This document shows positions 13,117 to 25,458 of a stretch of DNA of 64,000 nt, piece by piece (position 1 is the stretch's first letter; each line of letters starts with the position of its first letter). The notes beneath the pieces were generated by a model. The model saw nothing but the letters and a program-made list of their open reading frames with translations. It did no database searches and was not told the origin of the DNA. The DNA lies in the NCBI GenBank assembly GCA_020747065.1, contig JAGMVK010000008.1:1860001-1924000 (forward strand), given 5' to 3'. The stretch comes from Cadophora sp. MPI-SDFR-AT-0126. Taxonomy: Eukaryota > Ascomycota > Leotiomycetes > Helotiales > Ploettnerulaceae. The translations under genes and the position numbers were made by a program.

Positions 13117-14252
13117 ATGACCCCTCAGAAGCTGTCCAAGCTGCAGACCAATCGAGATACCACAATGGCGGATCTATCGCTACGAAGACTCGACTTCGAG
13201 CCAGATGGAGTTCCCGCAACTGGTGAGAGCGTGCGCGATGAAGAGGCTCCTGCTGTGTCCTCGTCGAGGGCCCTTGCTCGCTTCGAATTTGAGTCAGGAA
13301 GGGGGAATGAAGGAACGAAGATTTTGATGGTGGAATGGTCGGATGAGGAGGCGGACGGGCCGGCAAACATGGGAGATTGGGAAGTATCTTGGGAAGGCAA
13401 GACGACCGTTTTGTCGGCAAAGGATGGTGCTGAGGGAAAACTACACCGACTTTACTTTCTCCTCGCCCCGGGATCGAGCGTACCCCGTATCATCAAGCTC
13501 TCACAAACTGGAGGGAAGACTATGCAGACGAATCCCTTGCCAGCCATATTCCCACCTGAATTGGGTATAAGCGCTACCACACAAGGACGGAAAGGGGTTC
13601 TTCATACAGTTTGGGCCAAGAAACGATTGTCTGTATTACAACAGGAGATTGAGCAAGAGATGAAGAATGGCGAGGGCGTTGGACTGGAAATGGCAATCCA
13701 GGAAAAACAATGGATCGAAGAAAACTTTGGCGTTGGGGCTAAAGTAATTCCGGACTTGCAATTTACAACATCACCAACTAGTCCAAAATCCCCAGGGGGA
13801 AGCGGAAGGCTGTCAGAGAAGCTGAAAGGATTGAAGCTGGGGACAAGTGTTTCGGATTTAAGCTCTTCAGGTATGTTATATCCTGTATATGTCTATGTTG
13901 TGCTAAGAAGCCGCTAGGGCATGGTTCTTCAGCTTCCGATTCCCACCCCTTATCTCCAGACTCTGGAGATGTTGCTGTCTCTTCCTTTTCACTATTCCAT
14001 GGAACGTCCTCTCGGGCACCACGGGCCGTTGCCCAAAGCCCTCCACAACACCTTCTAGCTCGGCAAAACGACAGCAGTCGTGTCAGCTCCTTGAACGCCA
14101 TCGCAAGTGGCCACCTCCCCGCCAAAGATGAGACGGAAACGGAAGAGGATCTCTTTGCTGTGAAGCTTAGCCCTCGCAGTCCAGAGATGCAGAAGAGTCC
14201 CTTTAGCTTTTCAACCAGTGATACCGTTCCGTGGCTGAAAAATGATGGATGA
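13117..14252 (+). CDS. Unrecognised fungal protein, 362 aa
   Basis: Two exons, 13117-13870 and 13918-14252, with a 47-nt intron (GTATGT ... CCGCTAG). The frame continues across it as LSSSGHGSSASDSHP. The N-terminal ~200 residues look folded: a segment ARFEFESGRGNEGTKILMVEW, then alternating strands and an amphipathic Glu/Gln-rich helix (LQQEIEQEMKN). The C-terminal half is Ser/Pro-rich with many SP and SPKSP-type sites that could be phosphorylated, ending WLKNDG. ATG 13117 is the first in frame; ATG 13165 (MADLSLRR) is an equally possible start. I do not recognise the family and assign no function. Confidence 0.75.
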
Positions 14253-14908
14253 TGGTCAACGGTCAATGAGAACAGGTAAAGATAGGAGAAGGAGTTTGGG
14301 GGCGAATTGAAACATATCTTAGCCATCTTATGCATTAGACACCTGTTGTTTGGCCGTATACCCTTCTTGAATAAAGTTGATCTCTTTCTAGGCAAATTCT
14401 TCTTCTCATTGGGGAAAGATGCTTGGGTTATGATCATATTTCGATCTGAGCTATTCTTCGAAAGCTAAATATTAGAAGTGGCCTGGGAGTCATGTGGAGA
14501 AGTAGGAAACCAAGGAACTTCTTCGTCCCGAGCCGAGCCGAGTAGATGGATGCAATTTTCTGCCCTTGGAAGTCTCTATCTTGGGTATTTGGCAACAGTA
14601 TATGTCTACTTCATATCCTTGCCAAGCTTATACAAGGGTAGGCTACGCTACAGAACCACAATCAATTGTGTTGTGCTTTTACTTGGTATCTAGATGATCG
14701 TGATTCAACCAGAGGATGGGGGGCGGAGTAATGCTTCCAAGCTTGACGCTATCTTGTGTTGTGTTTCTGACCAGAAACCAGACCAAGGCTGCAACAAGTA
14801 TATGTTCTGTACATTCCATGTACATGGACATGCTAGGTGAGTATATCAGCACGCGTTTTTTTTTTCTCCCTCCATATAAGTCCAGGACATGTCGCCGGAT
14901 TCTGAAAT
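14253..14908. other. Intergenic between convergent genes
   Basis: No gene recognised. A T8-9 run occurs near 14857-14865. If the 34-nt segment 14934-14901 is an intron of the gene to the right, that gene would extend into this stretch and end near 14833. Confidence 0.4.
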
Positions 14909-15738
14909 TCAAGTGATAACGAGGGTGGTACGTACCTGATGACGAGGAACATAGAGTTCTCCCAAGATCTCCTCTCCAAACCGAGTAGTCCTCTTAGGTA
15001 CACCAGTGACGACCTCCTCAGAATCCATCTTCTTCCCCACCGCGCGCTCACGAACGAGATCCATCATGGGATACTCGCAAGCGGGTAGAGGGGTGATGAC
15101 GGCGGAGGTAACTGGAGCATCCGTGTGACTAGACGGAGGAGGCAGTGTGAATGTTTTCTTGATAAACTCGGGGGCTCGGAGGCAGCGGTGGGCATACACG
15201 CAGTCGCTATTACCCCAGATTCCACAATCGTGGTCATCATCGTCGTCGTCAGCTGTGATTGTGCATGCGATACCATCCTTACTGGATCTCTGGGATCTGA
15301 GACTTGCTGGCGTGGTGTAATGATACTGTGTCTTTAGATGACCGTAAAGCGAGCCGTTCCATTGACTTGTGGGCTTATGGCACGAGGGCTTAGTCTCCTT
15401 ATCAGTCTGCTCGAACTCCCAGCGGCGCCAGGTGATTCCGAGGGCCTTGTCGGTATAGACTATAAGAAGTTAGAGCGCGTCTTCGCAGTATTGGAATCGG
15501 GAAAAATGATGCTTGCCTTTGGTGATTGTTCCACAATCTCATCGGCCCACTTTTCCTCGGATTCAAGATGAACCGGTGATCCAGGACAGGATAGAGTCTC
15601 CTTGAATGCTAGAGAAGTGTCTGTGTCAAGGATCGAGTTGGTCTTTCCGCTAGGAGGCCAGGACAGCGATCGGGATTTCGCCAATCCAATGAGAGGGTCA
15701 AGGAGGAGTTTGTTTACATACTCCATAGTGAGATCCAT
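14909..15738 (-). CDS. Probable unrecognised protein gene, intron structure uncertain
   Basis: Two long open segments support a gene. The upstream one starts at ATG 15738 (MDLTMEYVNKLLLDPLIGL) and runs in frame to ~15517. The downstream one is open from ~15465 to a TGA at 14909, with coding-like text such as ALGITWRRWEFEQ, an Asp run, a Cys/His-containing stretch (CGIWGNSDCVYAHRC) and EYPMMDLVRERAVGKKMDSE. They join in phase if 15516-15446 is removed, an intron with a GC donor (AAAG|GCAAGC), a CTAAC branch-like site and an AAG acceptor; the stronger TATAG acceptor gives the wrong phase. An alternative C-terminal exon after a 34-nt intron is possible. No family is recognised. The start could lie further upstream, as the frame is open to 16017. 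Confidence 0.5.
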
Positions 15739-17497
15739 CGCGGATGTATTTAGCTCCGCTGAGCAACGATCGATGTTGCTTAGAGTTGAGAGCAAATGAT
15801 GCGATGTTTGTGAGATGAAGAAGGAGAGGAAGAAATTTCCTGGCAAGATAAATTGGGGATGTGATTCAACAGTTCTGAAATCGCAAAGGTGAACGGCATC
15901 ACTGACCGCAACACTGAAGCGCACGCTGCGATCGCAATCCAACAGCGAAATCCAATCAAGCAATGGTTCGGTTCCACTCACCAGTTTCCTATCGTCCCTG
16001 TCGGGAAGATACTGCACGTATTGGTCCCAACTGCTAGGGCATTTTCATATAGTGTTGTAGGTAAACGTCAATGAGGAATGTGAGTGCGGAAAATGCACAT
16101 GAAAATGATCCCTTCTTCACAACAGAGCAGACTTATCGAATCAAATGGCGATAAGAGCGGCAGGTTCGAACAACTTAGATCTGGACTTCTCTCTGTGCTC
16201 TTCGCACTGAAGTGGATAGAAATGGCGGAAGCAATTGATCTCTACAGCGATGCAGAGCAGCACTTGCCAGTTGCCAATCTCGAGCTTCTTGTTGCTGTTG
16301 CTGAAGATCTGCATTCTGCTCTCCTCTTGTTGACATGCTGATCAAGCTAAGCTCTTGAACGAGCTGTCATTGTCATAGCATCCTGCTTCAACCCTCTCGT
16401 CGCAGTTTGGGAACCTTTGGATGGCGAATACTAAGACAGCTGCATCTTTAAATCTTCTTGTAGAATCCAAAGCTTTCTGAAAATCTCGAAATCTTGTACA
16501 GGCGTCTGAAATTGCAAAAGCTTGCCCAAAGTCAAGTGTGTGTTGAAATTGTGATATGCGGTACTCACCTGGTGGCGACGAGTACGCTCAAAGACTAGAC
16601 AATTTAATCAAGGAACATCGCCCCTCAAGTACCCATAAGTCTATATGGAGTTCTGTTGGGTGTTTTGTCGGAATATGTTCTATGCTTCATGGGCCAGTAG
16701 TGGAAGTAAAGCTCAAGCTCAGCAGAAGCGAAAGAAAACAAACAGTGGAGGAGCCGAGAGACCCACACTCAAAGCAATAAAGTCCAGAGAAATCAAACTG
16801 TGTTTAACGAAATGCCAAGCGAGTAAAAGGTTCATCTTCCAGGCGATACCTGAGACCAACTGTTGACGGCGGTGTACGTACAGCATCCGCGAACAGTCGT
16901 CCTCCGCCTTCAAGCAATGCAACTATATCCCTCGAAGGCGCGAATCAAATGTACATAGACTTTAGTCGCTCGTTCATTGCGATATCGAGTAGTGACATGA
17001 CAAGGCATCCTGATCATTTGCGTCGGGCCAGGGAGGGGAGTTGTCGAATGTTGAATCATCTGGTGATTGAAAAAGTGTCTAGATATCTCGGCTGAAAACC
17101 CGAGATAGTTTTCTTTCGAGTCCTCGGGGGACTTTGTCTATCTAGAGGGTTTCACCATGAGTTATTGCTGAAAGAGGGTGTGGCGCTTCAGGTGAGGTAA
17201 GAATTAGGTTTTGCAGGCGCATTCACGTGCCCGATAAGAGCTTCCCATCCCATCCTCCCAGGAAGCTCCAAGCTTCAGCTGTGCCCGCCTTCGTGCCTGC
17301 GTCCTTTCTCAATCTCAACACTTCGGAATCCCCAGCACACTGGTACAGCCAACCCCGGCGGAATATCTCTAAGATCTCCTGTCCCGCCGCAGACGAGTAG
17401 ACCTCGATTGAGCACTCTTCAGGCATTGCTCTCGTTCAATCGCCCGAGGCAGCGACAGGAGGCTTAATCAACTCACACACACACACACACACACACA
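15739..17497. other. Intergenic upstream of VMA5
   Basis: No credible gene is seen; short open frames around 16084-16341 and 16556-16866 lack protein-like features. The right end is the presumed VMA5 promoter. A short hairpin-forming CTCGG...CCGAG lies near 17087-17104. Confidence 0.5.
17473..17496. repeat. (CA)n microsatellite ending next to the VMA5 start codon
   Basis: An uninterrupted CA tract of about 12 units ends one or two bases before ATG 17498, so it would lie in the 5' leader of the mRNA. Confidence 0.9.
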
Positions 17498-18906
17498 ATG
17501 TCGGGCCCTACGAAGTACATGCTGGTGTCTTTGCCTACGTCCATTTCACCGTCCAGCGATAAGGAAGAGGCTTTCACGGCCCTACGTTCAACAGTATCCG
17601 GAGACAGTATTGCCGTGCTGCCATTCAAGATACCCGAATTCAAGATCGGAACTCTCGATGCTTTGGTGCAGCAAGCAGATGATTTGGCGAAGCTAGAAAG
17701 TGCCTGCGAAGGTGTGGTGGCAAAGATGGGCGATTCTTTAAAGAGTCTACTCGAGGGCGATGAGGACAAGATCGCTCAACAGAAAACGGTCAATGATAGT
17801 GTGTTATTGGCGTATTGTTCCTTTGCCCCGGTGTATGGAATCTAACGTGATGTCGCAGAGCCTGCGGATCAATACCTACGAACCTTCAACTGGAACAAAG
17901 TCAAGTATCGTGCGGATAAGCCGCTGGCAGAGCTCATTGACTCATTGCAGAAGGTATGCACGGAAATGTCGCATGGAAAATGACTACAGCTTAAATATAT
18001 CTTATAGGAGCTTGCTAGTATCGACAACGATGTAAAAAGCAAAACCACTCAGTACACACAAGTCAAGACCAACCTTACGACTCTCCAAAGGAAACAAACG
18101 TAGGCCTCGAAACGATCATAGTTGCCTGCGAGTTGCTGCTAACCAAATCAGCGGAAATCTCTCCACCAAGTCACTCACTCCAGTAGTTGACCCCCAGTTA
18201 CTAATTCACGAGTCCGAGTACATCGAAACGCACCTCGTTGTTGTCCCAAATAACTCCAGGAAAGACTTCCTGAGAAGCTACGAGACTTTGTCACCGATGG
18301 TCGTTCCTCGATCCGCTTACGAAATCACCAAGGATGATGAATTCGTACTGTTTGCCGTCACAACATTCAAGAAGCATAGCGCAGAGTTCCAGCACAAGTG
18401 CAGAGAGATGAAATGGACGCCTAGAGATTACAAGTATGTCGAGGGAGGGAAGGAGGAGGAGCGTAAGGAGATTGAGAAAGTGGGCAAGGAGGAGCGTAAA
18501 GTTTGGGGCGAGGCGCTGCGACTTGGACGGACGGGGTGGAGTGAAGCTGTCATGATATGGATCCATGTTTTGACTCTCCGGGTCTTTGTGGAGACTGTCT
18601 TGCGCTATGGACTTCCACTTGATTTCGTCTGCGGTCTGATCAAGGTACGAATGTCAAATTTGGCCGGGGAAGAGTGTGGCTAACTGCCGACAGGCAAATT
18701 CAAAATCAGCCAAGAAAGCGAAGACTGCGCTGGACTCCACCTACTCATACCTTGGTGGAAATGCATTCGGACGGGATAAGAAGGGTAAGGTTACTAAAGA
18801 TGACTCGGCGCTATCGTCAGAAATGGCCGCAGCTGGAGTTGGTGGTCATGGAGGCGAGGGCAACGAGTACACGGCCTATGTTTATTACGACTTTGAGATT
18901 GTATAG
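17498..18906 (+). CDS. VMA5: V-type ATPase V1 subunit C
   Basis: Five exons (17498-17798, 17859-17953, 18008-18099, 18152-18644, 18694-18906) encode 397 residues, normal for the family. The frame resumes at each junction, giving VND/KPADQYL, LQK/ELASIDND, QRKQ/TGNLSTKS and LIK/ANSKSAKK. Conserved family text includes KYMLVSLP at the N-terminus, YLRTFNWNKVKYRADKPL in the middle, the SPMVVPRSA stretch, and the C-terminal YLGGNAFGRDKKG with a terminal YVYYDFEIV. Subunit C links the V1 catalytic head to V0 through the peripheral stalks at the vacuolar/endosomal membrane and is the part released when the pump disassembles. It is convergent with the APS kinase gene, 129 bp away. Confidence 0.96.
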
Positions 18907-19035
18907 AAAGGAGTAGGGGGCATAGTTATCCCCTTTTGGCGCATGTGGTTGAAGCACTGTAGTATCCTATCAGAGACCGCATGAAGCATTCGAAAGTGTT
19001 GTCATGGAGGGGTATTATTTCCATCGTCAACTGTT

Positions 19036-19781
19036 CTATGGAAGCAGCTTCTGTGACTGCAAGTATTCGACGATCTTAACAACGCACTCCTCAATTGACA
19101 ATTTATCCGTCTTGATGTGGATCTCTGGATTCTCCGGCTTCTCGTAAGGCGCAGAAATACCAGTAAAATTGGGGATTTCTCCAGCACGAGCCTTCTTGTA
19201 CAGACCCTTGGGATCTCTCTGCTCAGCGACCTCGACTGGAATGTCAACGAACACCTCGATGAAGGGGATTGGATCGTCTCCTCCTTGGCTTGCAGATGTG
19301 TGGAGATCTCGGGCAATCTTTCGGTCGGCGATATATGGAGAGATGAAGGATGTGAGGGCAATAGTAGAGGAATCGGCAAAAAGCTTCGCAACCTTGATAT
19401 CCAACATGTTAGTAAGGACTTCAACAATGTCAAGGATTTCTAACCTCTGCGATTCTTCGAATATTCTCGTTTCTGTCTTTCTCGGAAAATCCCAAGTCCT
19501 TGTTCAACCCAAATCGTACATTATCTCCGTCCAGACGGTAAGCGGCAAGATTGAGGTGGAGAAGATGCTGCTCGAGAGCTGTTGCAACCGTCGACTTTCC
19601 AGACGCCGAGAGACCAGTGAACCAGATTGTAAAGCCGCGTTGCTTTCGCAACTCATTGCGCTCATGTCGCGAGAGCGACGGGTGCCAGGTAATGTTCCTA
19701 TTGATCTTGTCAATTCTTGTTTGAAAGATGGTGGGGTTGGCGGGGTAGACATGAAGGGAAGATGGGCACTTGCGTCGCCAT
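19036..19781 (-). CDS. Adenylylsulfate (APS) kinase
   Basis: Three exons (19781-19774, 19697-19445, 19392-19036) encode 205 residues, the usual length. The protein begins MATNITWHP. The P-loop GLSASGKST is at residues 31-39, followed by [12 protein letters not shown] and the [15 protein letters not shown] and SFISPY segments of the family. The enzyme phosphorylates APS to PAPS with ATP in sulfate assimilation (MET14 in yeast). The first coding exon is only 8 nt, and intron 1 (19773-19698) starts GCAAGT and ends ATAG, so it is a GC-AG intron. No GT donor gives the conserved ATNIT start. Intron 2 (19444-19393) has a TACTAAC branch site. Confidence 0.93.
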
Positions 19782-21219
19782 TGTAGAGTGCTTCGGCCTG
19801 TTTCGAAAAGGGCGCAGGTATCCAATTGAATATACCAAGCCCAAAATATGCTTGAAAAATGTAGTTGAGAAAGCGGAATGGAAATACTCTTGTGAATAAA
19901 CGTTCTGCCTGTCTGCCTCCAAAAAAATCAAAAACTTGCCCGCCGATCTAGGAAACCCTTTCCCCCACAAAATCACGTGAATCACGCCATTCCAAGTCTC
20001 TTGGTTGCAGGCAACTTGCAATTGTAATTCTATTTCTAATTCTAATAGAAAGTGAACACTATGAGACAACTCCTTAATTGCATGCCATGCTTATGATTCT
20101 GCCGCGTGGATTGGACACTCGTTTTCTTTTATCATGGATCCCAAGTCTATCGAAGACAGGTAGAAACAAAACGAGCAATTATTGGAAAACTAGACATACT
20201 CTTTAAGGATTTCAGTGACGCACGTCCAATTGTACATTCCAGCGGATAGATAGATGTATATGTTTTGGCATTACTCTTGTATCGATCTCTTGCTGTTGGC
20301 AATGATCGTATCTCGAAATGTGAGCATAGAAGCTTTCTTAAAACCTCTTGCTCCGGTTTTATTAGCTTCATCATCTGCTCCACAAAATTCACGGTTGTCA
20401 CTTGGCGCCTACCTGCGGTGTTGATTATACGTACATACTAATTTTTGCTCTTTCTACTGTCCAGCCCAGCTACAGAAAAATATTTGCGACTTTACTTTAC
20501 TTTACTTCACTTGACTTGGTTTGCTCTGTGCTCTGCCTTGCCAGCCAGCCAGCTCTGCTCCAGCTCTTAGCCGACGTCACTCGGCTCCTTCCTGCTCGAA
20601 TCCTTGTCGTGCCTTCAGGGGCATGACGGACCACCATCCTCTTTGATTCCCTCCCTGTCTTTTCGAAACCTGCATTTCCACCTCCGACACTACTTCAAAG
20701 CATTCGCCACGATAGATAGAGGAAGTGAAGAGCTCTTGTGAGGGAGGGAGGGAGGATTGTACAGAGAGGATGACCCGCAATGTGACTGCCGTGACCTTGA
20801 AGCATTATGCCATGCCACTTTCACAATGGCACAGAAGGCCAGTCAGCTGCTAAGTTGGAGACATATCGGGCTGCTCCTCCCATGTATGTAAAGAAGTGTG
20901 ACAGACACCCAGAGGCTGACGTCCGCCAATTGTGGCTGATCATATCCAATAAACAAGCATGAGACTCCAAACGCATGGAGTGGGCAGGCATCCGTAGATC
21001 ATGCAATTGCCCTGCTTCCCCGCTCTAAGATCGTAACTGGCCAGAGTCTGCCTGACAGGTGATATAAAACAGCTTGCACTCCCGAGGTCGTGCAGCTCCT
21101 CCATTCACTTGACATTCACAAGATCGTACCACCACATCCAATATCAACTTCAACCTTGCCAAAGTATCGATCAACAACAAACAGGTTCCACAACGTACCT
21201 TGATTCGACGACATCAACA
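19782..21219. promoter_or_regulatory. Divergent intergenic region, APS kinase / 153-aa protein gene
   Basis: No gene recognised. It contains a TTTAC pentamer array at 20490-20512 and GGGA repeats near 20738-20755. It presumably holds both promoters. Confidence 0.5.
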
Positions 21220-21897
21220 ATGGCGACTGCCGATACCGTAGCTTTGGGTCTACCTCATCCTCCCAAGTATTATTTGACAATTCGGCTGATACGAGTTACT
21301 GCTGACGCATGTATAGGGATGACTCCATCAAAGCTTTCAACGAGATTGAGGTTGACCTAAAGAAAACTCTCCAGCACCTTCGTCACGAGACTGATAGTAC
21401 GTGCTGAACTTTTTGTTTGAAATGGCAAGCCATACTGACCTTTCTCAGAGCATGAGCCAGAGTACTTCGCCGCTGTGAAGAATTTGTCAAATGAACAACT
21501 CACAAACTTCTCTTGTAAGTGCTACGTGGAACTCCAACCATCTGTCACAGACGTCTACTAACACAGAGTCAGCTGATGACCTGAAAGAAGTCAGAGTTGC
21601 GCAATCAGCCTATGGCTTGCACTTGCTCGGAAAGGTTCTATTGCCAGACAGTGATGCCTCGCACGCATATCCTGAGAAGTTGGTAGCCCCCCTGTTCATA
21701 TTGACTGTTTTTGGACTGACGTGGGATATGATAGGGGAAGTGACTGCTACTTTATGTTCAGAGCATTCATACCAGGCGAGGCAGAGACGGCAAAGCTTCA
21801 TTGTATTCACATGGAGGAGATCGAGAAACCAGATGGAGATAAAGTTTTCCGGGCTATCTTCTTCCAAAACGATCCCCTCGAGTGGTTCGATACGTGA
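21220..21897 (+). CDS. Unrecognised small conserved-looking protein, 153 aa
   Basis: Five exons (21220-21266, 21317-21396, 21449-21514, 21573-21678, 21735-21897), each joined by a GT-AG intron of 50-58 nt, give one continuous 153-residue frame. Junction 3 uses the acceptor GAGTCAG at 21572, because the earlier CACAG would create a stop; it has a CTAAC branch site. Junction 4 uses GTTGGT as donor with CTGAC before the acceptor. The N-terminal half is a charged helix (IEVDLKKTLQHLRHE), the middle has LKEVRVAQSAYGLHLLGKV, and the C-terminus is strand-rich (AKLHCIHMEEIEKPDGDKV, FFQNDPLEWFDT). No signal peptide or membrane segment. I do not recognise the family. It is convergent with MAK21. Confidence 0.75.
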
Positions 21898-22078
21898 GCA
21901 AGTACCAACCGCGCTTTGATTGTATCTGCTTTCAAAATGACCGGAGTTCATCCGCCTGTTGTCTTAAGGATGAATTGCTCAGCGATATGGGGTTATCTTG
22001 CAATGCTAGTCAAAGAAAACATCGATCTTGATATACTTGGACCCCCAAGCTTTGCTAAAATTCTTAGCCAGCTGACTT

Positions 22079-25000
22079 TCACAAATCCTCATCTTTATCA
22101 TTTTCCAACATTTCTGCATAATCCTCTGCGGATGCAAATGTTGGCAGACTCTTGAACTTCTTTTTCCGTTGCCTGCTGGTTTCCAGGCCCTTCTCTGTCT
22201 CCGTAGGCTGGTCGGTCTCTAGCTCCTTTGCGAAAAGCTCATCAATGTCGGATCGAGCTTCGCTCTCACCAGAATCGTCGACTTCATCCACAGAAGCATC
22301 TGAGTTAGAGAATTCAGACTCAAGACGTTCATCATCCTCGCTTTCAATGTTGACTTCCAGATCATCTGGTTCTGACCCTGCATCGGAGTCATCGAGATCC
22401 AACATTTCCATGTCGGAGTCTTCGTCGCCTTCCACCTCAGGTCTCGACTCAACAAGAGCTTGCCAGATCTCATCTTCTTCCTTGTCCTCGTCGTCACCGG
22501 AACTTCGGCTCGACTTTGCCGTCGTCTTTTCCCTTCCAAAAGCCGGCTTTGACTTTCCGATCTGGTTGAAGTACTTGTGAAAGAATACTTCATCAACAGC
22601 CACATCCTCCACCTTCTTCCTCCAGAATCCTTCCGTGTTGACCGGCTGCTGTATAGTTTTTGCCGATTTTGACGAGAGCAGTATTCCCTTGCTGTCACCA
22701 CCTGAAAGGGGTTGCATAATTGAGCCACCCTTGGCTCCTACAGCGGATGATTTCGCATTTCTGTATACAAATCGATCCAGGAAGTTGGTGAGGGTATGGG
22801 ATACTAGATCGGGCTTAGGTGGCATCTTCTCGTCGTTCAATAGACGGGAAGCGAATAACGAAACCGATGGATGAAAATGCACAAGGAAGGGAACCTAAGC
22901 AGGGGTAAGTCACAGGCAGGACAGTGCAGGAAGCCAACTTACCAATTCCCACAAGCAACTCTTGTCAGCGTTGCTATATTCCGGGTCTCGTTTCCTGCCA
23001 TCATATTGCACCGACGGCCGCGATTGAGCATTACGATCTTTGACCTCTAGCTCGGCCTCGTCCTCCGGATCATCGCGGAATACCTCCTCATCTGCTTCTT
23101 CACTTTCCTCTGGATCACTGAGGAGGGACTTCAAACCAGGGAAGGTGGCCTCCAGTTCTCTTATCAGGAATAGGGCACCACAGATGAATGGGGGCTGGTG
23201 AAGTGTGACGATCTGTAGGACCCTCTTGACGAACGCTTTGACACGCTTGATATTGAGGTCGGCCCTCAAGGCCCGGAATAAAAGGTTGAGGTACAGTGCA
23301 TGTTTCGAAGAGGTGACAAGTCGTGGATCAAGGAGTGACTCGTAAAGAGTGCGATAGAACCTGTCCACAGCAAGGTGCTTGGACGTGGCAAGTTGCTCAA
23401 TCAACATGAGAGCCTGGACACTTGTGTTGAAATTGGAGGAGTGTGTGATTCTGAAAAGGGTATCCATATGCTTTTCGAGACTGATAACATTTGTTAGTTG
23501 ACGTTTGAAGCCTTCATGCTTTTAACTCACCTTCCATCATCCGACTTCGAGAAGGGAAACGCACGATTGACACCTGTCAAGACGGCCGAGATCATCTTTT
23601 CCGTCGTCTCCTCGCTTGTCAATTTGGCTTCCTCTTCCTTCTCAGCCTTCGCTTTCGCCTTCTTCCCCATGGGAGCGCCCCCGCCTTGTACCTGTCCCTT
23701 TCGGTTGATGGGAGGCCCAACAACTGCTTTTGGTTCCGGTTTCTTCAGAAGCGACACAAAAAGCTCAAAGTAAATACCAAGAAGCATTTTAGCAACCTCC
23801 TCCTCCTTACCGCTCAAAATTGTCTGGTTGAGCGTATTGATTGCATAGTATTTTGCATGCGAACTTTGACCGGGACGCAAGATAAGCTCGTTTTCGATTG
23901 ATCGTATAATGATGGGCTTCATCAATGGGTGGGAAGTCTGCAATTGGAGCAGTAGATATGAGGTTCGTGATGCGATTTTCTTGTCAGGGTCTCCAAGTTT
24001 GTTGACTAGTAGCCGAAGTAAGTTGGCCTCTTGCTCAGGCTTTTCTTTCAGAAGCTCATAAACAAATGTTACAGCCTGAAGGCGTGCATATTCTACTTCA
24101 TCATTGCACCAGCCCTCTAGAACTTTGAGCATGTCAAAGTACGTTTCCTTCAACCAGTCTTCGAATGCCCATGATATCAGATGGGCTTTTGTGATTTCTC
24201 CTGGCAGCGGCTGTCCGGGGCTCCAAGATGTTATCATGTCTTCCTGTAGCGTGCTAATAAGGCCGGGTTGTCCAGAATAGGATCGCAGACGTCTGTTAGC
24301 TGGCAAAACAACTCCCATACCAAGCAAATCTTTCATCGCACCCAGTGCAGTTACAGCCTGACCTCTACTCTTCTTCTTCGCGAGTGTCAGAAGACTTTCA
24401 AAGGATTTTGTAGTGTGGACTGGAGATTCCTGGACGACCAATGTTAAGGCCGAGACCTTATCAGACAGCGTACCCGATGCCATGATAGTTGACAAGAATC
24501 GATGCGATGACGATGAAGAAAGATGCTTGGAGGCATAGAGCTTGCTATCGGCTTCCAGTAGACTTTTTGCGTAATCCTTCAGACTCGATACGGCATTGTG
24601 GTAGCGGGACGGGTTTTGTGCGTCATGGCTAGGGAGGACGGCTAATGGAGCAGCATGCCAATCAGGTCGTGCTTCGAACAGCTATTAAGAGTCAGTCAGA
24701 CCAGTGCTTGACGAGGAAACAATACTAACGAGGCGATTAGGATTACTTGACGTCTGGGGTTCATTAAAAGACACTTTTGCCTTCTTCGTTGGCATTTTTG
24801 AGATTTCTTCGTCTTCGGAATCTTCTTCAGCCGATTCCGAGTCCGAAGCCTCTTCCCAGCCATCATCGACTTCCTCTTCGGTAGTAGAATCAAGGTCTTC
24901 TTGTAGTTCGCCTTCAATGCCTAGTCCAGCAACGAAACTGGCCAGATCTTTTCGAAACAGTTTATCGGAAGGGCCTGTATGTCTATCGTCATCCTCGTCA

Positions 25001-25458
25001 GACACAGCATCGGCTACCAGGTCCAGATCCTCTTCAGTGCCACCAAGTGCCAATATCTCCTGGAGCAGAATCGCTCTTTCATCTTTACCCTTATTTTTCT
25101 GTGTTTTCGTTGGTCTGACATCGCTCCTCGAGATGGGCTTCGCTGTGACTTTGGCTCTCCCATTTGCATCTCTCTTCGTCCCTCGCACAAGCTCTGGAGT
25201 CTTATGTTTGCCCCTGCCATCCTTGTTCTTTGGCTTCGCATCTACTTTCGCTTTCTTTTCACTGCGATTGGTGGTGTTGGGGGTTTCTGCCTTGTCTTCG
25301 GATTTCGACCTCGATTTGCTCTGTCCAAATCCTTTCTCAATTCTCGCGGTCAAGGCGGACAAGGCTTGCTCGTCGAAGGATGCGAGATCGTCACTCTTGG
25401 AAACGGGGACCTCTGTCGCCCCGCTGGCACCGGCTGCCTTCTTGTTCTTTCGGGCCAT
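22079..25458 (-). CDS. MAK21: Ribosome biogenesis factor MAK21/NOC1 (CBF/Mak21 family)
   Basis: Four exons (25458-24730, 24681-23531, 23480-22943, 22894-22079) encode 1077 residues, close to yeast Mak21 (1025). The introns are 48-50 nt with GTTAGT/GTGAGT/GTAAGT donors, and the frame resumes as SDDGSLEKHMDT and WELVPFLVHFHPS. Residues 1-240 are a basic/acidic, Ser-rich nuclear-type region. Residues ~245-600 are HEAT-like helices. The CBF/Mak21 domain follows with RITHSSNFNTSVQALMLIEQ, SKHALYLNLLFRALRAD and HPSVSLFASRLL. The tail is very acidic, ending in a basic block and FASAEDYAEML. The family works in the nucleolus with NOC2 in 60S pre-ribosome assembly. It diverges from the prolyl-tRNA synthetase gene across a 722-bp promoter region. 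Confidence 0.95.

Noticed and set aside
16084..16341. An 85-codon open frame on +
   Set aside because: Hydrophobic and helical in part but no splice partners, homologous motif or neighbouring exons.
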